Source of the DNA: Primula veris
Lineage: Eukaryota; Streptophyta; Magnoliopsida; Ericales; Primulaceae
Reading direction: 5' to 3'
Assembly (NCBI GenBank): GCA_963682055.1
Contig: OY821750.1
Span: 16,308,501 to 16,372,500 of the forward strand
Length of the DNA stretch: 64,000 nt
Part shown: in pieces, positions 1 to 8,552 of the stretch
Layout: each line of letters opens with the position of its first letter
How positions within the stretch are numbered: the first letter of the stretch is position 1
Position numbers and translations under genes: made by a program
The notes under the pieces: generated by a model
What the model was told of the DNA's origin: nothing
The model's input: only the letters and a program-made list of their open reading frames with translations
Database searches by the model: none

Positions 1-45
1 TAGGGTTTCAGGTTCAGGGTTTAGGTAATGTTCTTGAATATGTAG

Positions 46-55
46 GGAATATTCC
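46..55. promoter_or_regulatory. GGAATATTCC palindrome (first of one per monomer)
   Basis: A perfect 10-bp palindrome that recurs at the same offset in almost every monomer; rare exceptions include TGGAATATTCC at 48441, 50159 and 55303 and GGAGTATTCC near 15353, 16702 and 19741. It fits two known plant transcription factor core patterns, GAAnnTTC (heat-shock element pair) and GNATATNC (PHR1 binding site). Whether any protein binds is not shown; the match is to short motifs only. Confidence 0.35.
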
Positions 56-97
56 TCATTTTTTTCTTCGATTTATGGCCAATAGTAGACGGGTTTA

Positions 98-103
98 ACC
101 GAC
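98..103 (+). promoter_or_regulatory. ACCGAC element (first of one per monomer)
   Basis: ACCGAC matches the RCCGAC core bound by plant DREB/CBF factors. It lies at monomer offset 75-80, just before the second T tract, and is kept in the great majority of copies. Variants occur in single copies or amplified families: ACCCAC (20801, 23521, 26908 and others), ACGGAC (near 34413, 38005 and others), ACCAAC, ACCGGC and ATCGAC. A regulatory role is only a possibility; amplification of one founding sequence would also conserve it. Confidence 0.25.
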
Positions 104-140
104 TTTTTTGGTTTTTGACATTTTATTTATATTTGTATGG

Positions 141-193
141 TTTAGGGTTTAGGGTTTTGGTTTTAGGGCTTAGGGTTTTACGTTTAGTGTTTA
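141..193 (+). repeat. Telomere-like patch inside a monomer (reference copy)
   Basis: About 53 bp made of heptamer and octamer units: TTTAGGG twice, TTTTGG, TTTTAGGG, CTTAGGG, TTTTACG, TTTAGTG. Four G3 runs lie close together, so the plus strand could fold into a G-quadruplex with one long loop. The complement contains AAACCCTA, the plant telo-box. One such patch ends every monomer, so interstitial telomere-like sequence makes up about 30% of the array. Confidence 0.9.
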
Positions 194-364
194 GGTAATG
201 TTCCTCCATATGTAGGGAATATTCCTCATTTTTTTTCTTGGATTTATGGCCAATAGTAGACGGGTTTAACCGACTTTTTTGGTTGTCGACATTTTATTTA
301 TATTTGTATGGTTTAGGGTTTAGGGTTTTGGTTTTAGGGTTTAGGGTTTTAGGTTTAGGGTTTA
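194..364 (+). repeat. Monomer type B with CCTCC variant, 171 bp
   Basis: Class B marks are TCCATATG in place of TTGAATATG, an eight-base T tract, CTTGGATTT, and TTGTCGACATT in the second half. It reads GTTCCTCCATATG where most B monomers read GTTCTTCCATATG. CATATG and GTCGAC are restriction palindromes found in B but generally not in A monomers, so either should cut this array into steps of about 341 bp. The patch uses TTTAGGG where class A has CTTAGGG. Confidence 0.92.
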
Positions 365-533
365 GGTAATGTTCTTGAATATGTAGGGAATATTCCTCAT
401 TTTTTTCTTGGATTTATGGCCAATAGTAGACGGGTTTAACCGACTTTTTTGTTTTCGACATTTTATTTATATTTTTATGGTTTAGGGTTTAGGGTTTTGG
501 TTTTAGGGCTTAGGGTTTTAGGTTTAGGGTTTA
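365..533 (+). repeat. Monomer type A2, 169 bp
   Basis: Class A monomer with CTTGGATTT, then CGACTTTTTTGTTTTCGAC, where one G is missing compared with the other types, and TATTTTTATGG in place of TATTTGTATGG. This combination recurs at the third position of every 682-bp unit in the left 12 kb and appears only sporadically further right, as at 14477 and 18865 inside A4 hybrids. Confidence 0.9.
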
Positions 534-705
534 GGTAAATGTTCTTCCATATGTAGGGAATATTCCTCATTTTTTTTCTTGGATTTATGGCCAATAGTAG
601 ACGGGTTTAACCGACTTTTTTGGTTGTCGACATTTTATTTATATTTGTATGGTTTAGGGTTTAGGGTTTTGGTTTTAGGGTTTAGGGTTTCAGGTTCAGG
701 GTTTA
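534..705 (+). repeat. Monomer type B with GGTAAATG variant, 172 bp
   Basis: Class B monomer that starts GGTAAATG, one A more than the usual GGTAATG. Its patch ends TTTCAGG, TTCAGGG, TTTAGG, so it contains TTCAGGG heptamers. The TTCAGGG/TTTAGGG mixture resembles the mixed telomere repeats of some protists but is most simply read as degenerate TTTAGGG. Confidence 0.9.
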
Positions 706-2069
706 GGTAATGTTCTTGAATATGTAGGGAATATTCCTCATTTTTTTCTTCGATTTATGGCCAATAGTAGACGGGTTTAACCGACTTTTTTGGTTTTTGA
801 CATTTTATTTATATTTGTATGGTTTAGGGTTTAGGGTTTTGGTTTTAGGGCTTAGGGTTTTACGTTTAGTGTTTAGGTAATGTTCCTCCATATGTAGGGA
901 ATATTCCTCATTTTTTTTCTTGGATTTATGGCCAATAGTAGACGGGTTTAACCGACTTTTTTGGTTGTCGACATTTTATTTATATTTGTATGGTTTAGGG
1001 TTTAGGGTTTTGGTTTTAGGGTTTAGGGTTTTAGGTTTAGGGTTTAGGTAATGTTCTTGAATATGTAGGGAATATTCCTCATTTTTTTCTTGGATTTATG
1101 GCCAATAGTAGACGGGTTTAACCGACTTTTTTGTTTTCGACATTTTATTTATATTTTTATGGTTTAGGGTTTAGGGTTTTGGTTTTAGGGCTTAGGGTTT
1201 TAGGTTTAGGGTTTAGGTAAATGTTCTTCCATATGTAGGGAATATTCCTCATTTTTTTTCTTGGATTTATGGCCAATAGTAGACGGGTTTAACCGACTTT
1301 TTTGGTTGTCGACATTTTATTTATATTTGTATGGTTTAGGGTTTAGGGTTTTGGTTTTAGGGTTTAGGGTTTCAGGTTCAGGGTTTAGGTAATGTTCTTG
1401 AAAATGTAGGGAATATTCCTCATTTTTTTCTTCGATTTATGGCCAATAGTAGACGGGTTTAACCGACTTTTTTGGTTTTTGACATTTTATTTATATTTGT
1501 ATGGTTTAGGGTTTAGGGTTTTGGTTTTAGGGCTTAGGGTTTTACGTTTAGTGTTTAGGTAATGTTCCTCCATATGTAGGGAATATTCCTCATTTTTTTT
1601 CTTGGATTTATGGCCAATAGTAGACGGGTTTAACCGACTTTTTTGGTTGTCGACATTTTATTTATATTTGTATGGTTTAGGGTTTAGGGTTTTGGTTTTA
1701 GGGTTTAGGGTTTTAGGTTTAGGGTTTAGGTAATGTTCTTGAATATGTAGGGAATATTCCTCATTTTTTTCTTGGATTTATGGCCAATAGTAGACGGGTT
1801 TAACCGACTTTTTTGTTTTCGATATTTTATTTATATTTTTATGGTTTAGGGTTTAGGGTTTTGGTTTTAGGGCTTAGGGTTTTAGGTTTAGGGTTTAGGT
1901 AAATGTTCTTCCATATGTAGGGAATATTCCTCATTTTTTTTCTTGGATTTATGGCCAATAGTAGACGGGTTTAACCGACTTTTTTGGTTGTCGACATTTT
2001 ATTTATATTTGTATGGTTTATGGTTTAGGGTTTTGGTTTTAGGGTTTAGGGTTTTAGGTTGAGGGTTTA

Positions 2070-3774
2070 GGTAATGTTCTTGAATATGTAGGGAATATTC
2101 CTCATTTTTTTCTTTGATTTATGGCCAATAGTAGACGGGTTTAACCGACGTTTTTGGTTTTTGACATTTTATTTATATTTGTATGGTTTAGGGTTTAGGG
2201 TTTTGGTTTTAGGGCTTAGGGTTTTAGGTTTAGGGTTTAGGTAATGTTCTTCCATATGTAGGGAATATTCCTCATTTTTTTTCTTGGATTTATGACCAAT
2301 AGTAGACGGGTTTAACCGACTTTTTTGGTTGTCGACATTTTATTTATATTTGTATGGTTTAGGGTATAGGGTTTTGGTTTTAGGGTTTAGGGTTTTAGGT
2401 TTAGGGTTTAGGTAATGTTCTTGAATATGTAGGGAATATTCCTCATTTTTTTCTTGGATTTATGGCCAATAGTAGACGGGTTTAACCGACTTTTTTGTTT
2501 TCGACATTTTATTTATATTTTTATGGTTTAGGGTTTAGGGTTTTGGTTTTAGGGCTTAGGGTTTTAGGTTTAGGGTTTAGGTAAATGTTCTTCCATATGT
2601 AGGGAATATTCCTCATTTTTTTTCTTGGATTTATGGCCAATAGTAGACGGGTTTAACCGACTTTTTTGGTTGTCGACATTTTATTTATATTTGTATGGTT
2701 TAGGGTTTAGGGTTTTGGTTTTAGGGTTTAGGGTTTCAGGTTTAGGGTTTAGGTAATGGTCTTGAATATGTAGGGAATATTCCTCATTTTTTTCTTTGAT
2801 TTATGGCCAATACTAGACGGGTTTAACCGACTTTTTTGGTTTTTGACATTTTATTTATATTTGTATGGTTTAGGGTTTAGGGTTTTGGTTTTAGGGCTTA
2901 GGGTTTTAGGTTTAGGGTTTAGGTAATGTTCTTCCATATGTAGGGAATATTCCTCATTTTTTTTCTTGGATTTATGGCCAATAGTAGACGGGTTTAACCG
3001 ACTTTTTTGGTTGTCGACATTTTATTTATATTTGTATGGTTTAGGGTTTAGGGTTTTGGTTTTAGGGTTTAGGGTTTTAGGTTGAGGGTTTAGGTAATAT
3101 TCTTGAATATGTAGGGAATATTCCTCATTTTTTTCTTTGATTTACGGCCAATAGTAGACGGGTTTAACCGACGTTTTTGGTTTTTGACATTTTATTTATA
3201 TTTGTATGGTTTAGGGTTTAGGGTTTTGGTTTTAGGGCTTAGGGTTTTAGGTTTAGGGTTTAGGTAATGTTCTTCCATATGTAGGGAATATTCCTCATTT
3301 TTTTTGTTGGATTTATGGCCAATAGTAGACGGGTTTAACCGACTTTTTTGGTTGTCGACATTTTATTTATATTTGTATGGTTTAGGGTTTAGGGTTTTGG
3401 TTTTAGGGTTTAGGGTTTTAGGTTTAGGGTTTAGGTAATGTTCTTGAATATGTAGGGAATATTCCTCATTTTTTTCTTGGATTTATGGCCAATAGTAGAC
3501 GGGTTTAACCGACTTTTTTGTTTTCGACATTTTATTTAAATTTTTATGGTTTAGGGTTTAGGGTCTTGGTTTTAGGGCTTAGGGTTTTAGGTTTAGGGTT
3601 TAGGTAAATGTTCTTCCATATGTAGGGAATATTCCTCATTTTTTTTCTTGGATTTATGGCCAATAGTAGACGGGTTTAACCGACTTTTTTGGTTGTCGAC
3701 ATTTTATTTATATTTGTATGGTTTAGGGTTTAGGGTTTTGGTTTTAGGGTTTAGGGTTTCAGGTTCAGGGTTTA
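2070..3774 (+). repeat. Mixed A3/A4/A2 block between HOR blocks
   Basis: Order: A3-B-A2-B (2070), A4-B (2752), A3-B (3093), A2-B (3434). The first B has TATGACCAAT at about 2291 in place of TATGGCCAAT. The same order and the same mark recur from 7532, about 5462 bp away, but without the A3-B dimer of 3093-3433. The dimer phase of 341 bp is never broken here. Confidence 0.88.
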
Positions 3775-6502
3775 GGTAATGTTCTTGAATATGTAGGGAA
3801 TATTCCTCATTTTTTTCTTCGATTTATGGCCAATAGTAGACGGGTTTAACCGACTTTTTTGGTTTTTGACATTTTATTTATATTTGTATGGTTTAGGGTT
3901 TAGGGTTTTGGTTTTAGGGCTTAGGGTTTTACGTTTAGTGTTTAGGTAATGTTCCTCCATATGTAGGGAATATTCCTCATTTTTTTTCTTGGATTTATGG
4001 CCAATAGTAGACGGGTTTAACCGACTTTTTTGGTTGTCGACATTTTATTTATATTTGTATGGTTTAGGGTTTAGGGTTTTGGTTTTAGGGTTTAGGGTTT
4101 TAGGTTTAGGGTTTAGGTAATGTTCTTGAATATGTAGGGAATATTCCTCATTTTTTTCTTGGATTTATGGCCAATAGTAGACGGGTTTAACCGACTTTTT
4201 TGTTTTCGACATTTTATTTATATTTTTATGGTTTAGGGTTTAGGGTTTTGGTTTTAGGGCTTAGGGTTTTAGGTTTAGGGTTTAGGTAAATGTTCTTCCA
4301 TATGTAGGGAATATTCCTCATTTTTTTTCTTGGATTTATGGCCAATAGTAGACGGGTTTAACCGACTTTTTTGGTTGTCGACATTTTATTTATATTTGTA
4401 TGGTTTAGGGTTTAGGGTTTTGGTTTTAGGGTTTAGGGTTTCAGGTTCAGGGTTTAGGTAATGTTCTTGAATATGTAGGGAATATTCCTCATTTTTTTCT
4501 TCGATTTATGGCCAATAGTAGACGGGTTTAACCGACTTTTTTGGTTTTTGACATTTTATTTATATTTGTATGGTTTAGGGTTTAGGGTTTTGGTTTTAGG
4601 GCTTAGGGTTTTACGTTTAGTGTTTAGGTAATGTTCCTCCATATGTAGGGAATATTCCTCATTTTTTTTCTTGGATTTATGGCCAATAGTAGACGGGTTT
4701 AACCGACTTTTTTGGTTGTCGACATTTTATTTATATTTGTATGGTTTAGGGTTTAGGGTTTTGGTTTTAGGGTTTAGGGTTTTAGGTTTAGGGTTTAGGT
4801 AATGTTCTTGAATATGTAGGGAATATTCCTCATTTTTTTCTTGGATTTATGGCCAATAGTAGACGGGTTTAACCGACTTTTTTGTTTTCGACATTTTATT
4901 TATATTTTTATGGTTTAGGGTTTAGGGTTTTGGTTTTAGGGCTTAGGGTTTTAGGTTTAGGGTTTAGGTAAATGTTCTTCCATATGTAGGGAATATTCCT
5001 CATTTTTTTTCTTGGATTTATGGCCAATAGTAGACGGGTTTAACCGACTTTTTTGGTTGTCGACATTTTATTTATATTTGTATGGTTTAGGGTTTAGGGT
5101 TTTGGTTTTAGGGTTTAGGGTTTCAGGTTCAGGGTTTAGGTAATGTTCTTGAATATGTAGGGAATATTCCTCATTTTTTTCTTCGATTTATGGCCAATAG
5201 TAGACGGGTTTAACCGACTTTTTTGGTTTTTGACATTTTATTTATATTTGTATGGTTTAGGGTTTAGGGTTTTGGTTTTAGGGCTTAGGGTTTTACGTTT
5301 AGTGTTTAGGTAATGTTCCTCCATATGTAGGGAATATTCCTCATTTTTTTTCTTGGATTTATGGCCAATAGTAGACGGGTTTAACCGACTTTTTTGGTTG
5401 TCGACATTTTATTTATATTTGTATGGTTTAGGGTTTAGGGTTTTGGTTTTAGGGTTTAGGGTTTTAGGTTTAGGGTTTAGGTAATGTTCTTGAATATGTA
5501 GGGAATATTCCTCATTTTTTTCTTGGATTTATGGCCAATAGTAGACGGGTTTAACCGACTTTTTTGTTTTCGACATTTTATTTATATTTTTATGGTTTAG
5601 GGTTTAGGGTTTTGGTTTTAGGGCTTAGGGTTTTAGGTTTAGGGTTTAGGTAAATGTTCTTCCATATGTAGGGAATATTCCTCATTTTTTTTCTTGGATT
5701 TATGGCCAATAGTAGACGGGTTTAACCGACTTTTTTGGTTGTCGACATTTTATTTATATTTGTATGGTTTAGGGTTTAGGGTTTTGGTTTTAGGGTTTAG
5801 GGTTTCAGGTTCAGGGTTTAGGTAATGTTCTTGAAAATGTAGGGAATATTCCTCATTTTTTTCTTCGATTTATGGCCAATAGTAGACGGGTTTAACCGAC
5901 TTTTTTGGTTTTTGACATTTTATTTATATTTGTATGGTTTAGGGTTTAGGGTTTTGGTTTTAGGGCTTAGGGTTTTACGTTTAGTGTTTAGGTAATGTTC
6001 CTCCATATGTAGGGAATATTCCTCATTTTTTTTCTTGGATTTATGGCCAATAGTAGACGGGTTTAACCGACTTTTTTGGTTGTCGACATTTTATTTATAT
6101 TTGTATGGTTTAGGGTTTAGGGTTTTGGTTTTAGGGTTTAGGGTTTTAGGTTTAGGGTTTAGGTAATGTTCTTGAATATGTAGGGAATATTCCTCATTTT
6201 TTTCTTGGATTTATGGCCAATAGTAGACGGGTTTAACCGACTTTTTTGTTTTCGATATTTTATTTATATTTTTATGGTTTAGGGTTTAGGGTTTTGGTTT
6301 TAGGGCTTAGGGTTTTAGGTTTAGGGTTTAGGTAAATGTTCTTCCATATGTAGGGAATATTCCTCATTTTTTTTCTTGGATTTATGGCCAATAGTAGACG
6401 GGTTTAACCGACTTTTTTGGTTGTCGACATTTTATTTATATTTGTATGGTTTATGGTTTAGGGTTTTGGTTTTAGGGTTTAGGGTTTCAGGTTGAGGGTT
6501 TA
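3775..6502 (+). repeat. Four tandem copies of the 682-bp HOR
   Basis: Copies start at 3775, 4457, 5139 and 5821, exactly 682 bp apart. The segment 4457-6502 matches 24-2069 at a constant offset of 4433 bp (6.5 HOR units, 13 dimers), including TTGAAAATG, CGATATTTT and TTTATGG in the last copy. The match changes at about 6488, where TTTCAGG replaces TTTTAGG. Confidence 0.93.
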
Positions 6503-8552
6503 GGTAATGTTCTTGAATATGTAGGGAATATTCCTCATTTTTTTCTTTGATTTATGGCCAATAGTAGACGGGTTTAACCGACGTTTTTGGTTTTTGACAT
6601 TTTATTTATATTTGTATGGTTTAGGGTTTAGGGTTTTGGTTTTAGGGCTTAGGGTTTTACGTTTAGTATTTAGGTAATGTTCCTCCATATGTAGGGAATA
6701 TTCCTCATTTTTTTTCTTGGATTTATGGCCAATAGTAGACGGGTTTAACCGACTTTTTTGGTTGTCGACATTTTATTTATATTTGTATGGTTTAGGGTTT
6801 AGGGTTTTGGTTTTAGGGTTTAGGGTTTTAGGTTTAGGGTTTAGGTAATGTTCTTGAATATGTAGGGAATATTCCTCATTTTTTTCTTCGATTTATGGCC
6901 AATAGTAGACGGGTTTAACCGACTTTTTTGGTTTTCGACATTTTATTTATATTTGTATGGTTTAGGGTTTAGGGTTTAGGGTTTTGGTTTTAGGGCTTAG
7001 GGTTTTAGGTTTAGGGTTTAGGTAATGTTCTTCCATATGTAGGGAATATTCCTTTTTTTTTTCTTGGATTTATGGCCAATAGTAGACGGGTTTAACCGAC
7101 TTTTTTGGTTGTCGACATTTTATTTATATTTGTATGGTTTAGGGTTTAGGGTTTTGGTTTTAGGGTTTAGGGTTTCAGGTTTAGGGTTTAGGTAATGGTC
7201 TTGAATATGTAGGGAATATTCCTCATTTTTTTCTTTGATTTATGGCCAATACTAGACGGGTTTAACCGACTTTTTTGGTTTTTGACATTTTATTTATATT
7301 TGTATGGTTTAGGGTTTAGGGTTTTGGTTTTAGGGCTTAGGGTTTTAGGTTTAGGGTTTAGGTAATGTTCTTCCATATGTAGGGAATATTCCTCATTTTT
7401 TTTCTTGGATTTATGGCCAATAGTAGACGGGTTTAACCGACTTTTTTGGTTGTCGATATTTTATTTATATTTGTATGGTTTAGGGTTTAGGGTTTTGGTT
7501 TTAGGGTTTAGGGTTTTAGGTTGAGGGTTTAGGTAATGTTCTTGAATATGTAGGGAATATTCCTCATTTTTTTTCTTTGATTTATGGCCAATAGTAGACG
7601 GGTTTAACCGACGTTTTTGGTTTTTGACATTTTATTTATATTTGTATGGTTTAGGGTTTAGGGTTTTGGTTTTAGGGCTTAGGGTTTTAGGTTTAGGGTT
7701 TAGGTAATGTTCTTCCATATGTAGGGAATATTCCTCATTTTTTTTCTTGGATTTATGACCAATAGTAGACGGGTTTAACCAACTTTTTTGGTTGTCGACA
7801 TTTTATTTATATTTGTATGGTTAGTATAGGGTTTTGGTTTTAGGGTTTAGGGTTTTAGGTTTAGGGTTTAGGTAATGTTCTTGAATATGTAGGGAATATT
7901 CCTCATTTTTTTCTTGGATTTATGGCCAATAGTAGACGGGTTTAACCGACTTTTTTGTTTTCGACATTTTATTTATATTTTTATGGTTTAGGGTTTAGGG
8001 TTTTGGTTTTAGGGCTTAGGGTTTTAGGTTTAGGGTTTAGGTAAATGTTCTTCCATATGTAGGGAATATTCCTCATTTTTTTTCTTGGATTTATGGCCAA
8101 TAGTAGACGGGTTTAACCGACTTTTTTGGTTGTCGACATTTTATTTATATTTGTATGGTTTAGGGTTTAGGGTTTTGGTTTTAGGGTTTAGGGTTTCAGG
8201 TTTAGGGTTTAGGTAATGGTCTTGAATATGTAGGGAATATTCCTCATTTTTTTCTTTGATTTATGGCCAATACTAGACGGGTTTAACCGACTTTTTTGGT
8301 TTTTGACATTTTATTTATATTTGTATGGTTTAGGGTTTAGGGTTTTGGTTTTAGGGCTTAGGGTTTTAGGTTTAGGGTTTAGGTAATGTTCTTCCATATG
8401 TAGGGAATATTCCTCATTTTTTTTCTTGGATTTATGGCCAATAGTAGACGGGTTTAACCGACTTTTTTGGTTGTCGACATTTTATTTATATTTGTATGGT
8501 TTAGGGTTTAGGGTTTTGGTTTTAGGGTTTAGGGTTTTAGGTTTAGGGTTTA
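6503..8552 (+). repeat. Mixed A3/A5/A4/A2 block
   Basis: Order by starts: A3 6503, B 6673, A5 6844, B 7021, A4 7191, B 7361, A3 7532, B, A2 7871, B 8040, A4 8212, B. A5 has three TTTAGGG units (6961-6981). The B at 7021 lacks CA in CCTCATTTT and reads one long T tract, a variant that spreads widely to the right. At about 7821-7831 a 4-bp deletion joins TATGGTTAGTATAGGG. The block 7532-8552 corresponds to 2070-3092. Confidence 0.85.

Larger units (their letters stand above)
24..193 (+). repeat. Monomer type A1 (reference), 170 bp
   Basis: Offsets within the monomer: TTGAATATG at 11-19 (class A mark), palindrome GGAATATTCC at 23-32, T7 at 36-42, CTTCGATTT at 43-51, TGGCCA at 53-58, GGGTTTAACCGAC at 68-80, T6 at 81-86, TTTTTGAC at 89-96, ATTTTATTTATATTTGTATGG at 97-117, and the telomere-like patch from 118 to 170. 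The patch starts with two perfect TTTAGGG units and includes a CTTAGGG, which is typical of class A. In this copy the patch ends in TTTTACG and TTTAGTG, a variant pair that marks the A1 monomers of the 682-bp HOR. Confidence 0.93.
24..705 (+). repeat. Four-monomer higher-order repeat unit, 682 bp (reference copy)
   Basis: The order is A1 (170 bp), B (171 bp), A2 (169 bp), B (172 bp), measured between successive GGTAA starts at 24, 194, 365, 534 and 706. The four monomers differ at fixed diagnostic positions, and the next copy at 706 repeats the same four variants in the same order. That ordering defines a true higher-order repeat rather than a random mix of monomers. Confidence 0.95.
24..2069 (+). 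repeat. Three tandem copies of the 682-bp HOR
   Basis: Copies start at 24, 706 and 1388, and the next block starts at 2070, giving exactly 682 bp each time. The third copy carries private marks: TTGAAAATG near 1401, CGATATTTT at 1820, and TTTATGG at 2017-2023. These marks reappear 4433 bp downstream, so the block as a whole was later duplicated. Confidence 0.93.

Noticed and set aside
68..103. GGGTTTAACC as a functional hairpin or replication origin
   Set aside because: The arms GGTT and AACC are only four bases around a single T, too weak to support a structural claim.
24..193. CENP-B box
   Set aside because: I tested the spacing of TTCG, A and CGGG around AGTAGACGGG; the upstream four bases are CCAA rather than TTCG, so the pattern is not met.
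24..193. LTR retrotransposon or other mobile element
   Set aside because: No long terminal repeats, primer binding site, polyprotein frame or target duplication; only short-period tandem repeats are seen.
534..705. Protist telomere mixture (TTTAGGG with TTCAGGG) as proof of an apicomplexan source
   Set aside because: TTCAGGG occurs at a fixed place in a degenerate patch and is accompanied by TTTTAGGG and CTTAGGG, so it looks like ordinary decay; it does not identify the organism.
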